Notes under the pieces: model-generated
Database searches by the model: none
Seen by the model: the letters and a program-made list of their open reading frames with translations, nothing else
Told to the model about the DNA's origin: nothing
NCBI RefSeq assembly: GCF_029931775.1
Contig: NC_079321.1
Span: 13,226,501-13,290,500 of the forward strand
DNA length: 64,000 nt
Direction of reading: 5' to 3'
DNA from: Euleptes europaea
Taxonomy: Eukaryota; Chordata; Lepidosauria; Squamata; Sphaerodactylidae
Program-made: the position numbers and the translations under genes
Part shown: positions 33,878-45,410 of the stretch, piece after piece
Numbering within the stretch: position 1 is the first letter of the stretch
Layout of the letters: every line of letters begins with the position of its first letter

Positions 33878-34192
33878 AGTATAGGAGAAACCTGAGAGGT
33901 GATGAGTAGGGAAGGGCTGGATCTCACCACCCATTCCCCCATTTGGTTCCATTTATGAAATTTTAACGAATATGAAGGTGGGGGAAAAGAGTACTAATAA
34001 CTGTTGGTCAATTTTTTTCCCTTGGGGTTCCTGTGGCAGGAGCATGCGAATTCATACTGAAGTGTGAAAGGATTTAAAAATGCTTAACTGTGCTTGGATT
34101 GTGCTCAAAGTCTTGTAAATAGAAGCACTTTGTTATGCAAACCAAAGGGAGGCATTTTCAAAGATTAACTAAAGCCTATCTTCTTTTTTCAG

Positions 34193-34227
34193 GATTCATA
34201 TGGGCTGAAGATTAGTTGACCACTATA
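34193..34227 (+). other. ABHD13: ABHD13 5'UTR within exon 2, with splice acceptor
   Basis: TTCTTTTTTCAG ends at 34192 and is followed by GATTCATATGGGCTGAAG and the start codon. The strong polypyrimidine tract supports a single 11.6-kb intron from 22600. A short out-of-frame ATG (near 34199) lies in the leader. Confidence 0.75.
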
Positions 34228-35241
34228 ATGGAAAGGTCATGGATGCTTTGGACTTTCGTTGAAAGGTGGTTGCTAGCCCTAGCGTCGTGGTCCTGGGGTC
34301 TCTGCCGTATTTCTCTCCTACCTCTGATAGTAACGTTTCACTTATACGGAGGCATGATATTACCTCTGTTAATATTTTTATCTATAGCAGGTATACTGTA
34401 TAAGTTCCAGGATGTGCTGCTTTACTTCCCCGAGCAGCCCTCCTCGTCGCGACTCTATGTCCCCATGCCGACCGGCATCCCGCATGAAAACATCTTCATC
34501 AGAACCAAAGACGGTGTGCTGCTCAATCTGATCCTTCTTCGTTTCACGGGGGACAATTCCACCTTTTCACCTACCGTCATTTACTTTCACGGGAACGCGG
34601 GGAATATCGGTCACAGGCTGCCAAACGCTTTGCTGATGCTGGTGAACCTGAAAATAAACTTGCTGCTGGTTGACTATCGCGGCTATGGGAAAAGCGAAGG
34701 GGAAGCAAGTGAAAAGGGCATCTACTTAGATTCTGAGGCCGTGCTGGACTACGTGATGACTAGATCCGACCTTGATAAGACAAAGATTTTCCTCTTTGGC
34801 CGTTCCTTGGGAGGAGCTGTCGCCATTCACTTGGCGTCTGAGAACTCTCACAGGATTTCCGCCATCATGGTGGAGAACACGTTCCTCAGCATCCCGCACA
34901 TGGCCAGCACTCTCTTTTCTTTCTTCCCCATGAGATACCTTCCTCTGTGGTGCTATAAAAACAAGTTCCTGTCCTACCGAAAAATCTCTCAGTGCAGGAT
35001 GCCTTCCCTTTTCATCTCTGGGCTCTCCGACCAGCTGATCCCTCCAGTTATGATGAAGCAGCTTTATGAACTTTCCCCCGCCCGGACTAAAAGATTGGCG
35101 ATATTTCCCGATGGTACTCACAATGACACTTGGCAGTGCCAAGGCTATTTCACGGCACTTGAACAGTTTATCAAGGAAGTGATGAAGAGTCACTCTCCCG
35201 AAGAAATGACGAAAATGGCATCTAATGTAACGATAATATGA
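34228..35241 (+). CDS. ABHD13: Alpha/beta-hydrolase domain protein 13, complete
   Basis: Predicted membrane-tethered serine hydrolase of 337 residues, the same length as human ABHD13 and nearly identical through the C-terminal half. A hydrophobic stretch at about residues 28-57 should anchor it as a type II protein. Next come an HGNAGN oxyanion motif (121-126), a nucleophile elbow GRSLGG with Ser193, Asp268 in GLSDQL, and His298 in DGTHND, completing the triad. An N-linked sequon NVT lies near the C-terminus (residue 333). ATG 34228 has A at -3 and G at +4; an earlier TTG is not a plausible start. The exon begins at 34193 after TTCTTTTTTCAG. The physiological substrate is poorly known. Open throughout; intact. 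Confidence 0.98.
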   Translation: MERSWMLWTFVERWLLALASWSWGLCRISLLPLIVTFHLYGGMILPLLIFLSIAGILYKFQDVLLYFPEQPSSSRLYVPMPTGIPHENIFIRTKDGVLLNLILLRFTGDNSTFSPTVIYFHGNAGNIGHRLPNALLMLVNLKINLLLVDYRGYGKSEGEASEKGIYLDSEAVLDYVMTRSDLDKTKIFLFGRSLGGAVAIHLASENSHRISAIMVENTFLSIPHMASTLFSFFPMRYLPLWCYKNKFLSYRKISQCRMPSLFISGLSDQLIPPVMMKQLYELSPARTKRLAIFPDGTHNDTWQCQGYFTALEQFIKEVMKSHSPEEMTKMASNVTII

Positions 35242-35500
35242 TTCCGGTCTGTCTGTCTGAGAGAACTGCACTGTACCTGGGTTTGTGCAAAAGTGGTGAA
35301 GGATGTCCATTTTCAAATGTCTATTATGTCTGTACCTATCTCAAGAGTGAAATTAAAACACGGAGCAGTCTAATAATGCATGGTCCAGGTAGTTTTTACA
35401 CTCAACCGCAAATGAATGAACACAATCTGCTTTTGGTCAAGCTTAGCCTTCTGTTTCTTAGATCCAGCCCCATTAATAAACGTGTCGCTCAGCTTTCTGT
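35242..35500 (+). other. ABHD13: ABHD13 3'UTR with candidate polyadenylation signals
   Basis: ATTAAA near 35351 and AATAAA at 35475-35480 lie within 250 bases of the stop, in repeat-free DNA. The mapped end of the transcript cannot be told from sequence. Confidence 0.5.
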
Positions 35501-35624
35501 TACATTGGTTATAGGAGAAGAACAAAGTTCAGTATGTGAACAGAGTTCGGTACACGCTTTGGCTCCATGAAGGAACAGGGTTAGCAAAACACACGATGCA
35601 GCTACTGCTCTGGTGTGCATGGTA

Positions 35625-35810
35625 AAGCCCTGCATTATACCTATTATATCAGGTGCTGTAGAACACAGGCAGGTCAATGCTGCTTCTGTCGTCTTGTTTG
35701 TGGGCTTTCTAGAGGCACCCGGTTGGCCACTGTGTGAACAGACTGTTGGACTTGATCGGCCTTGGTCTGATCCAGCATGGCCTTTCTTATGTTCTTGTGC
35801 ATTCTTGTGT
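35625..35810 (+). mobile_element. L2-like LINE 3' tail
   Basis: ATCAGGTGCTGTAGAACACA ... GGCCTTTCTTATGTTCTTGTG, close downstream of the ABHD13 3'UTR. Confidence 0.9.
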
Positions 35811-36115
35811 GACGCATGACTGAGGCTCTGCAGTGCGGCATAATACTGTAAATAACACCAGTAGATACATTCTTCATCATTGTTCCCTCTAATAGCAAAC
35901 TTGACAGCTGAGTGCCTATCATGAAGGAAGTGAAATGGGCACGTATGTGGTGTCGGGGGGAAGGCAATCAAATGCTACCTTATAGATAAAATTCTCTTCC
36001 CACCCCCAACCAGCCTCTTTTATGATTGAGCATGCCATTGCCTTTGCATTTTTAAGAGTAGGGGGGAGGACAGGGACCTGCCAAAGTCCCTAAGAGTTTA
36101 GTATCTGGGTTAGTA
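35811..36115. other. No recognised feature
   Basis: Unassigned. Confidence 0.4.
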
Positions 36116-36335
36116 TCTGAGCCAGGGGCTGTGGTTCACTGGTAAAGCATCTGCTTGGCATGTGGAAGGTCCCAGGTTCAACCCCCGGCATCTCCAGTTA
36201 AAGGGACTAGGCAAGTAGGTGATGTGAAAGACCTCTGTCAGAGACCCTGGAGAGCTGCTGCCAGTCTGAGCAGACAATACTGGCTTTGGTTGACCATGGG
36301 TCTGATTCAGTATAACGCAGCTTCATGTGTTCACA
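36116..36335 (+). repeat. tRNA-derived SINE (family B)
   Basis: GCCAGGGGCTGTGGTTCACT ... CAGCTTCATGTGTTCAC. First of two tandem family B copies. Confidence 0.9.
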
Positions 36336-36348
36336 GCTTTACTTATGT

Positions 36349-36557
36349 TCTGGGGATGGGCCGTGGCTCAGTGGTGGAGCCTCTGCTTGGCATGCGGAAG
36401 GTCCCAGGTTCAACCCCTGGCATCTCCACTTAAAAGGACTAGGCAGGTAGGTGATGTGAAAGATCCCTGCCTGAGACCCTGGAGAGCTGCTGCTGGTTTG
36501 AGTAGACAATACTGACTTTGATGGACCAGGGGTCTGATTCAGTATAAGGCAGCTTCC
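36349..36557 (+). repeat. tRNA-derived SINE (family B), second of a pair
   Basis: GGGGATGGGCCGTGGCTCAG ... ATAAGGCAGCTTCCC, 13 bp after the previous copy, in the same orientation. Confidence 0.9.
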
Positions 36558-37911
36558 CAGTTGTCCTCCTTCCCCCCTCCCACATGAGTGTGCTGGCTTG
36601 CTTGGTCCCACTCCTGCTGGTAGGAGAGAGAAATGGGGAATCTGCATAGGTAAGATAGGGGTTGCTGCGTACCTGGGGGGTGGGGGCTCATCCGGCATGC
36701 CAAAAACACTAATGTTGGAGTTTAAAAGAGTGGAAACATGAGAGATGCCTAACAAGCGTTTATTGTCCTCCAGGGGCTATGCTATTTTTAGGATACTTGA
36801 AGTTTGGTTAAAAGGAAAAACCCTCCTTATGGTAACTTGGAGGGCCCCATTAGGATTGGGTGTGTGTGTTCTAATTCCCACCTTGTCAGCCAAGAATCTG
36901 CTAAGTGGCTCTGGCCGCTTTAAAAGACCCCCGCCTTCTGATCTGAGAATTGTTCCCCAGAGCAGCTGACAGAAACAAAAATCTAAACACGAATGACGAA
37001 AGTTTGATAATGTTCCTCAGGGACTGGAAAAGCACATCTGCTGATTGTAAATTAATTGCATGCACCAATCATTAAACTTGAAGGGGAAGCAGAACCCCAA
37101 AAGTTGGTATTATCCTTGAATGGGGAGCAAAATTAGTGTTGGGGTCTGCATGCCCAGTTCCAATTCCTCCCACCCATCTCCCAAACTCAGATGTTCCCTT
37201 GCCACACCTTATTGGGTTTCCTGCTTGACAGTCTGGACTCTGGGTCAATACCACTACGTTGCCTTGTTTCAGAGTAAAACGAGCAGGCAGCTATTCCTCT
37301 AGCCCCAGAGCACAGTGGTTGTGTGTGCATGGTTTTTTTTTTTTTTTTTTTGCATTGTCCAATTGAACATTTCTCGTCTCCCGCTTACCTCCATCATCCA
37401 GCTTTTCAGTACTGGATAGCTATATACGTAGCATTTTAATGTGGACAAAAGGGCAGGAGATGGGATAGAAATTATTTCAGTCTTCTTGTACCAGGTATTA
37501 TCACCCAGTTGCAAAGAGAAGTGCTGGGGGTGCTGCGTTTGCTCGCCTTCTGCTTGGAAGAGCTCCTGTTCCCGATCTCTGCTTGTGCTTCTCATGGCTT
37601 TTTCACCCGAGGTCCTGGCACTGATCAGGCCCACTAAAAGACTTTTGTACAGAAAAGGCAGGAGACAGTTGTTTCAGTTGTTACTTTCTTAGAGACAAAT
37701 GGACGTCAGAGCTGTTAAATCTCGTCTATTCCAGATAATCCCGCATTTGCCACTCAAACGTGGGTTTTTCTCTCTTAAAGTTACCGGAATAAATGGTGAA
37801 CAAACATTTTGTTCTGCATGGTTTGTGTGAAGTTAACTTCTTGTTTAATTATCTGTGTTGCGCTGCCTGCCTTGAAATGTAACAGGAATAAGAACCACAT
37901 ATATTCTTAAA
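36558..37911. other. No recognised feature; poly-T at 37333-37350
   Basis: Unassigned intergenic DNA. Confidence 0.45.
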
Positions 37912-38155
37912 GTGCCAGCATGGTGTAGTGGTTAAGAGCTGTGGTTTGGAGCTGTGGAGTCTAATCTAGAGAACCGGGTTGGATTCCCCACTCCTCCACA
38001 TGAAGCCGGCTGGGTGACCTTGGGCTAGTCACAGAGCTCTCTCAGCCCCACCTACCTCATAGGGTGTCTGTTGTGGGGAAGAGAAGATGATTGTAAGCCA
38101 GTTTGATTCTCCCGTAAGTGGTAGAGAAAGTCAGTATATAAAAACCAACTCTTCT
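37912..38155 (+). repeat. tRNA-derived SINE (family A), shorter form
   Basis: GTGCCAGCATGGTGTAGTGG ... AAAAACCAACTCTTCTTG. Lacks one of the two CACTCCTCCACATGA modules present in the longer form. Confidence 0.9.
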
Positions 38156-39067
38156 TGTGCCAAAATCTAAAGTGTAGTTGCTGACAAGGTCAAACTTAGT
38201 CAAACTTAAAAGGACATATTTTGAAGGATTGAGGTATAAATCTGCCAGACAGAATGGTGGTGATATAAGGGTAAGAGTCACACAGGACTCTGATCTTCCT
38301 GCTCTCATCTAAGTCTTATTATCTCCTGTAAAGTTATATTGAACTCTTCTCATTTATGAACTGCATGCGCAGTACAAAATTGGAAGGGCTTTTTTTTAAA
38401 CCTAGAGAAACAATTGAGAATATACAGGCCTCTCAGAATTTTCTTTTAGAATTTCACTTTTTGAAATTACTCGTTTTTAAAACCATTCTCCCTGAAACGG
38501 TGCTGTTAATGTCTCGTTCGGAAAGAACAGAAGGGAAGGTATGCTGGTGCATGCATTTCAGAGGAAGTGGAAACACGACGTCTGGAACCGAGGTCCCCTT
38601 CCCTGCTCTTACCAGCACCTCGTGGGAAGACCACCGGGCCCATACCACCCCCTTTGAATTGCGGGGGCACCACCAGCTCCTCCAGGGCTCGAACCCTGAC
38701 CAAGGCAGGCAGGGAGAGGGCCAGGTGCCCGGCAGCAACAGAGGTGGGGCAGTGTGGGTCTCAGAACTGTCTACATCTGTCACCCAGCCCTGCGAGAAGG
38801 CGTGGGGCTGCTCAGCTTCGCCTGCAAGCCCACCCCGCCTGAGAGTGCACAGGGCTGTTTCCCCAGTCCTATGGGGCCTCTGTCAGCCGGGCAAATAGCC
38901 TCTTAGGGCACTGTGGGAAGGGAATGGCCAATGGCAGAGCTGCCCTTCCGGAGGACCAGTCCTGCTTGCTTCGGTTTCCTCCGAGGCTCCGCCCCCTTCC
39001 TTAGAGTTTGGAAGAGCCCAAGGTCAACCTGTCCCCAGCTTTTCTTTTACAATACAAGCTGGGGTGA
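38156..39067. other. No gene recognised; GC-rich block 38570-39000
   Basis: A 180-codon frame (38356-38898) has no domain and no exon-like boundaries; not called. Confidence 0.4.
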
Positions 39068-39355
39068 GTCAAGCGTGGTGTAGTGGTTAAGAGCGGAGGA
39101 CTCCGGAGAACCGGGTTTGATTCCCCACTCCTCCACGTGAGCGGAGGGTGCTAATCTGGTGAACTGGATTTGTTTCCCCACTCCTGCTTATGAAGCCAGC
39201 TGGGTGAACTTGGGCCAGTCACAGTTCTCTCAGCCCCACCTACCTCCCAAGGTGTCTGTTGTGGGGAGGGGAAGGGAAGGTGATTGTAAGACGGTTTGAT
39301 TTTTCCTTAAGTGATGGAGAAAGTAGGCATATAAAAATCAACTCTTCTTTTTCAA
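39068..39355 (+). repeat. tRNA-derived SINE (family A)
   Basis: CAAGCGTGGTGTAGTGGTTA ... AAAATCAACTCTTCTTTTTC. Confidence 0.9.
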
Positions 39356-39664
39356 GGAGGATGTACCAGACACCTTTGTGGTTGTGGAAAAGCGTGAGAT
39401 CTAGCCCCTTTCCAACGACTGGACACCTAAAGGCCTACCTATAAAGGACTGTGGGGGATGTAGCGGACCGGGACTCTGTCCCTAGAGAGTCAGATCCGGA
39501 CAGATTGTTAGAACCGATGTTAAATATCATCATGGGATATTGGTTTAGAGTTTTGTTTTTCTGTTTTGATGTCCTTCTGTCTGATGTCACAGTACCAGCA
39601 CCTTCTCCCAGCTTCCCCTTTTGATACCACGTTAACACTTGTTGCATTACAGATAGGTGCAAAG
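39356..39664. other. No recognised feature
   Basis: Unassigned. Confidence 0.4.
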
Positions 39665-39880
39665 AGGGAGGGGCCGTGGTTCAGTGGTAGAGCATCTGCT
39701 TGGCATGCAGAAGGTCCCAGGTTCAATCCCCGGCGTCTCCAGTTAATGGGACCAGGCAGGTAGGTGATGTGAAAGACCTCTGCCTGTGACTCTGGAGAGC
39801 CGCTGCCGGTCTGAGTAGACGATACTGACTTTGATGGACTGAGGGTCCGATTCAGTATAAGGCAGCTTCTTGTGCTCAAG
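39665..39880 (+). repeat. tRNA-derived SINE (family B)
   Basis: GAGGGAGGGGCCGTGGTTCA ... AAGGCAGCTTCTTGTGCTC. Confidence 0.9.
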
Positions 39881-40111
39881 ATCATAGAAATGTTTTGATA
39901 CATTTCAGTTTATGATAGCACTTGTGCTTGCTAGCTTTTTAGAAAAAAATGTGCAATAGGAGTGAGGTGGGGCATGCTCCCTTCATCTGATTTTTAGAAA
40001 CACATTCCAGTTCTCGGCTCCTAGAGGAAACAAAATAAGCCCATTACCTGTTCGCTAACAGGACCCCACAACTTTCTGCACCAGACCTTAGTATGGGATC
40101 TATCATTGGCT

Positions 40112-40320
40112 CTGCTAGTGCAGTGGCTCAGCGGAAGAGCCTCTTATTTTGCATGCAGAAGGTCCCAGGTTCAATCCCTGGCATCTCCAGTTAAAAAGGA
40201 CCAGGCAGTAGGTGAGGCGAAAGACCTCTGCCTGAGACCCTTGAGAGGCACTGCTACTCTGAGTAGACAATACTGACCTTGATGGACTGATGGTCTGAGT
40301 CCGTATAAGGTAGTTTCAAG
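40112..40320 (+). repeat. tRNA-derived SINE (family B), diverged
   Basis: AGTGCAGTGGCTCAGCGGAA ... GTATAAGGTAGTTTCAAG. Confidence 0.85.
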
Positions 40321-40723
40321 AGCAGGAGAATGGAACCCCAACTAGATGATCAGAAGTTGATCATCCTTGTTATTTTGGAAGAGAGGTAGTTCATTGAGAT
40401 ATGCAGCCCCTTCACACACAACCCCTGGAATATTTTACTTACATACACTTGGAATTTGTTAGCAGATTTTTGACAAAATATGGCCGTTTAGTCTTTTCAT
40501 TATGTTAGAATAATTGGATAGCTTTTTTCATCTGAAATGCGCGGTGTTTTCCAGAAAGGTGTTCTTTTGCTTCTGATCTAGTTTTTGCATGTGCAGCAAC
40601 GACTCCTCCATGGATCACACCAGCGTGAAGGGACCGCTGAAGCTCCTTCCTAGCAGTATGTGGTGGAGGTAGGCTTAGAACTCAATGATGTCCACATGCT
40701 ATGCTGGAAGGATTGTACTTCAA
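40321..40723. other. No recognised feature
   Basis: Unassigned. Confidence 0.4.
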
Positions 40724-40915
40724 CAAGTGGTTCCCAAAATGGGCAGTACCACCCCCTGGGGGTGGGTGGGAATTATCTTGGGGGGCGCACTAAGAGGAAA
40801 GGGGGCGGCGCTAGAGGTAGGCCCCTTCAACTGTGTTGTTGGATAGGGTAGGGGGCGCTGGGGTTGAGTTTGTGGAACCAAGGGGGCGGCGGCCTGAAAA
40901 GTTTGGGAACCTCTG
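40724..40915. mobile_element. hAT-type non-autonomous element
   Basis: Ends CAAGTGGTTCCCAAAATGGG and AAAGTTTGGGAACCTCTG, the classic hAT 'CAGTGGTTCCCAAA' inverted termini, with G-rich GGGGGCG runs inside. No clear duplication. Confidence 0.75.
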
Positions 40916-41911
40916 AACTAGTCCTTTGCCAAAGGTATTCATTACCCTTCCATTTCAGTCGCTAGACCTACCAATGTAAAAACGGGGCCAGCCTAGCGCA
41001 TCGCTTGAAACAATATCGCACAAGTTTGTGGAGCCCGGGTTTAATGGCAGACATATTGACATGCATTTATTTTTTTAATAAATGACAGGTTCCACTCTGC
41101 AAGATACTGAGTCAGGAGGTGTTTATCCCCTCCCCACACACAGACTGCAGTCTTAATCGCCGATTACTTGGAAATAAACTTGTTGAAACCAGTGGGACTT
41201 TATCCACGTAACTGCCTCAGGGTGAGGTGTTTTCTCTTGGAGTCCTGATTTATTTTTTCAGCCTGTCACATCTACAAAATTCAGACCCCTAAACTATAAT
41301 GCAATTATATTGTCGAAGGCAATTAACTTAGCCTCTATTAGAATTTTTTTTTTAATTACCGAACTTTCAAACTCTAGGAAAATTCTTGCCAAAACTGAAG
41401 CCTTCTGTATAAAGTGGAATAAAACTTTGACTAGTAGATTCTAGTTACGATAATGTAGATTATTTTTTTAAGTTGCAACAAACATTCAGAGATGTAAATT
41501 TTGTGTTTACAGATGAGTGTTTAAGATCCAAATAAAATGCTGCAATCCTAAGGCTGCTTACTAGACAGCAAGTAGAATTGAATTTGAGACTTGAGGTAAG
41601 CACGTTTAGGATTAGGCTATTTCAAATGTTACAAGGGGTATACACAGGTGTTTTCTTTCTACAGGTAAAAATTCCACAAGCTGCACTTTGTTTTATGTGT
41701 GTGTGTTTTTTAGACCTGAGCATTTAATGTTATGTGCAAACAAAAGAAGCACTAGGCAGACTTTTTCATTTGAATCTGTTTCCCCCCCCTAGTACATTGA
41801 CTTTCCTTTTGCAAAATTTAACTTCTATTTTTGTGTACTGACATATGCAATAAATGACTACATTGCCAGTGGCAGTCATCTTCCCCATGTGTGGTCTTTT
41901 TTTCCAGTGTC
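40916..41911. other. No recognised feature
   Basis: Unassigned AT-rich DNA. Confidence 0.45.
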
Positions 41912-42135
41912 ACTGGGGAGGGGCTGTGGCTCAGCGGTAGAGCATCTGCTTGGCATGCAGAAGGTCCCAGGTTCAATCCCCGGCGCATCCTGTTAAAGGG
42001 ACCAGGCAAGTAGGTGATGTGAAAGACTGAGGCCTGAGACCCCGAAGAGCCGCTGCCGGTCTGAGTAGGCAGTACTGACTTTGATGGCCCAAAGGTGTGA
42101 TTCAGTATAAGGCAGCTTCATGTGTTCATGTGTTC
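41912..42135 (+). repeat. tRNA-derived SINE (family B)
   Basis: TGGGGAGGGGCTGTGGCTCA ... GGCAGCTTCATGTGTTCATG. Confidence 0.92.
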
Positions 42136-42199
42136 TCACTCTGAGGGAGGAGGGCGTCTTCAGCTCTGGTTATTTCCTTTTTCATTGTCAGGGAAGGCA

Positions 42200-43545
42200 G
42201 GAATAAAAACTGGTTTTGCTGTCTCCTGGGGGAAATGACCCCCCTCCTTCCTCACAGCTCCAGTTCTTTTCCTGCCTTTGACAGGGAAGCAGCTTCTGCA
42301 GCGTTCTGCTGCTAATCGTTCTTCAAGCTAAGAAAACTAGAATTTTCTGTGTTTAGACTTAGTATATTAGATTAGTTAAGTTAATCTGTGTTTCCTGTTG
42401 TTTCCCTTATTCCTTTGTTTGTCGGCTCCCGCGCCTCGGCTGTTGCCAGGCAGTTTTTCCCCAGTTCCCACCTAAAAAACATGGCGGAATCAACGGGCGA
42501 CGAGTATATCTCGCCTATGGACTTGGACCCGGGCCTCCTCATGGCCCAGGTCAGAGCCGAGAGGCAGCTACTAACACCCTCCACACCGACAGCCCCGGTC
42601 AGTCACCGGCCAAGCCAGTTAAGCGCAAGAGAGCGCCTTCAAATAAGGATAGGGGAACATAAAAAAAGGCTAAGAGCTCCACTTCAAGCGGAGCCCGCAA
42701 GCACGGTGTGGCTTTTAGCCGGACGCCTAAAACCGGCCCCATTACTTCGGTAGCCGAGAGGGTTAAGATTGGCGCGGCTTCTAGCCAGGCGCCAGGACCC
42801 CAGCAGCGCGGTGGTTCCTCTCAACGCGGCTTCTAGCCGGGCGCCAGGACCCAGCGGCGCGACGCTTCCTCTCGCTGCCACGACATCTACAGATACTAAA
42901 AGAAGCTGCGCGGCTCCTAGCCGGACACCAGGGCATTGCAGTGCGGCTCCTAGCCCTTCTTTACCAGCGCCCCTGCAATTCCTCCCCCCTGGAGCACAGA
43001 TGGCCCTTCAGCCGACTACCCCCAGAGGACAGACAGCCCTTCAGCTGACCACCCAAGATCCCGGGTCGGACCTTCCAGCGCAGACTATGACCCCGGGTGG
43101 AGGTCATGCAGGCCTCCCCGGCCCATTCAGTACACAATCTATCCGCCTCCCAAGATCCCCTGGAGGGCTCTAGCCATGATCATAGGGATTCCCATATAGG
43201 CGGGAGGCATTCAGGAGCCACGAAGCCCCCTAATATTGCCTCTTCATCCAGGCACTCGCAGGCTACCTTATCCCCTGACTCCTCAGACTCCGAGGGGGCG
43301 CGGGAGGAGGGAGAGTTTTCATCCAAAGATGACCTCCCCACCGTGGAGGAGAAGCAGCTTAGATTGTTCGCCCAGGAGGACTTTCCCGCCCTTCTCTCCA
43401 AGGCCTTGGCAGCCCTAGATCTCTCGGAGACCCAAGCCACTGAGCCTGAGAACCTAAAGGGGTCCGAAGAATTCTTCCACAGGCATTCTGTTCCATCCAG
43501 GACCATCCCGGTCCCTGAATTTTTCTTGGACTATTTTCATTTGTT
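42200..43545 (+). mobile_element. Fossil DIRS-like retroelement, 5' part with gag-like (ORF1) region
   Basis: Gag-like reading frames begin near MAESTGDEYISPMDLDPG and later include an acidic EEGEFSSKDD stretch and AQEDFPALLSKALAALDL, with FFHRHSVPSRTIPVPEFF, a plan like ORF1 of vertebrate DIRS (tyrosine-recombinase) elements. No reverse transcriptase or recombinase region follows; the element is broken and 3'-truncated with several breaks, so of some age. A different gag-bearing family cannot be excluded. Confidence 0.5.
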
Positions 43546-43823
43546 GGTGTTTTTGAAATGCATCAGTGACCAGTGCTTTTGCCCAGCAAGGCTTCTGGTC
43601 GACTCTTGGAGATTTGATTGGCTGTGCAGATGTTTTGAAAATGTTGCTTTGGCAGCAGCTGTTACCACAGCACAAGGATCCGCATTGTGTTACTAAAGGT
43701 CAACCGTGGCTGTCATTTTGTGGTTGGCTCCGCCTCCTGCGGCAGCCATTTTGTTGCTGCGCCCACCATGCCGTGTCAGAATTCCCAATGTGCCCGCGGT
43801 CTCAAAAAGATTGGGGACCTCTG
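43546..43823. mobile_element. hAT-type non-autonomous element, one end
   Basis: Ends TCAAAAAGATTGGGGACCTCTG, the reverse complement of the common hAT start CAGAGGTCCCCAATCTTT; the other end is missing or decayed. Confidence 0.65.
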
Positions 43824-44119
43824 AGCTAGAGATACAGCAATTAAATACTGAAGCAACCAGCAGAGGGAGCAAAATGTGTGGGAAAGGGGAAAAAAATGCA
43901 GTACAAGCAACAAAAATAAGATGTGCAGAAGTCTTCCCTCCAAAGCTGCCATTTCCTCCAGTGGAACGGATCTCTTTACCCTGGAGATCTGTTGTAATTC
44001 TGAGAGAGCAACAGAGTTAGAACCTTGGGGTTGTCGACCCTGCTTAGATGATAGGGCCATCCTGCTTTTAAATAAAAACTGTGCCATGGCCAAACCTCAA
44101 GGCCTAGCCCCCTTGATTC
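43824..44119. other. No firm assignment, possibly LINE-derived
   Basis: The part near 44040-44119 may be the upstream half of the LINE that resumes at 44423 (frame CLDDRAILLLNKNCAMAKPQ). Low confidence. Confidence 0.3.
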
Positions 44120-44127
44120 TTCTAGAT

Positions 44128-44414
44128 CAGTGGGTCCCAACCTTTTTTTGACCAGGGACCACTAGGACTTTTTTGTTCGGTGCAGGGACCCCAAGGTTCA
44201 AAATAAAAATTCTGAGAATTTGAAAATAAACTTTAATCATAACTGTTAGTTAAACATTAAACTTAGAATAATATTTGAATATATATATATTTATAATAGA
44301 GAACGTTTAATTGAAAATATTAATTTATTATGGGTTTATAACTTTGTTTCGCGGACCTTAATTTAGTTCTCGCGGACCCCTGGGGGTCCACGGACCCCTG
44401 GTTGGGAACCAGTG
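44128..44414. mobile_element. hAT-type MITE with exact 8-bp duplication, inside a LINE
   Basis: Termini CAGTGGGTCCCAACC and GGTTGGGAACCAGTG; exact TTCTAGAT at 44120-44127 and 44415-44422. Interior AT-rich with a (TA)n run. Confidence 0.95.
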
Positions 44415-44422
44415 TTCTAGAT

Positions 44423-44820
44423 AATTACCAATCTACGTGGCTGAAGGCAGTCAGTGGCAAGTTGGCTGAGCTAGGCTTTTCCCCTCAGTCAGACCTGGAA
44501 ATGCGGTATGATCAGGTGAGGCAAGTTGTAAAACAAAGAATGCTGGATACGGAGCACCAGAAAGATCTAGAGAAGGCACCGACTTTTCTATCTGCAGAAC
44601 AGTCCAGATATGCAGTCTCTCCTGCTGCCTATCTCTCCCAATTAGAGATCTTCAGACACAGGAAATCATTCACCCTTGCTAGATGCCAAGCTCTTCTCTC
44701 TGTGGTTTTGGATGGGAGATATAGAAAGGTTCCCGTGGAGGATAGGGTATGTCCTGGTGCTTTAAGGGAAATCAGAACAACGGAGTACATTCTGCTGCCC
44801 TGTCCACTGTTCTAAGAGGT
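44423..44820 (+). mobile_element. Non-LTR retrotransposon fragment (ORF2 C-terminal region)
   Basis: Encodes WLKAVSGKLAELGFSPQS, SRYAVSPAAYLSQLEIFRHR KSFTLARCQALLSVVLDGRY and a CPGALREIRTTEYILLPCPLF end, the Cys/His-type C-terminus also seen (minus strand) at 50425-50646 and 54635-54900. Clade uncertain (R4/Vingi-like guess). Confidence 0.65.
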
Positions 44821-44902
44821 TCGTTCTAAGTTTATCTCCCCCTGGCTTAGTAGGCATCCTGGCCATTCAGGACTCGGGTATACTAAAATGTTGCTTACAG
44901 AT

Positions 44903-45410
44903 GAAAATCCAACTAGTAAATATGCATAGGCTGATCACGGTGATAAACAACCATGTGTGAAATTGTAATATCAAATTTTAAACAAATTATCCTTAATTGC
45001 TGGAAATGAATGAGTCCTATATAAACTCAGAAGTGAGTTCACAAATTCATAGGTAAGTATACAGCATTCAATAGCTATGGTTATATCAATTGGTAATAAA
45101 TTGATGTAATTGAGATAATATGAAGTCCTTGAAGACTCAAAGGCAAAGGATTCTCAAGATGAAAAACGGCCTTCTAGAAGAAATCTTCCATTTTGTCGTG
45201 TGACTTCATCAGTTTCCTTTGTCTCCTAACATTCATATGCAGCATATTTCCATGTAGCTCTCAGATTACAATCATTCCATGTCCTTAGTATTGTTCCATA
45301 ATAGGATACTAATCATTCACTGTGGTCAGCCTATGTATATTTACTAGTTGGATTATTTCTTGTAACATAGAGGTGCTGTTTTTTCATTGTATAGATAAAA
45401 ATCCACTGGC
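44903..45410 (-). mobile_element. PLE-like element flanked by inverted arms, with hammerhead-like core
   Basis: ATCCAACTAGTAAATATGCA at 44904 and its inverse near 45335-45353 bracket the unit. On the minus strand CTGATGA-A-GTC-ACAC-GAC-AAAA (45191-45212) resembles a hammerhead core with a short intact stem. Family assignment is by analogy. Confidence 0.5.

Noticed and set aside
34216-34227. Upstream TTG as an ABHD13 start
   Set aside because: ATG 34228 gives exactly the 337-residue family length with good context.
38356-38898. 180-codon open frame
   Set aside because: No domain, no conserved boundaries, mixed low-complexity composition.
41308-41325. ATATTGTCGAAGGC as a further PLE end
   Set aside because: Only about 13 bases match the PLE end at 17800; too short to support.
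41915-41990. Functional tRNA genes at SINE heads
   Set aside because: A/B-box-like blocks are followed by SINE bodies and cannot form complete tRNA cloverleafs; the same sequence recurs about ten times.
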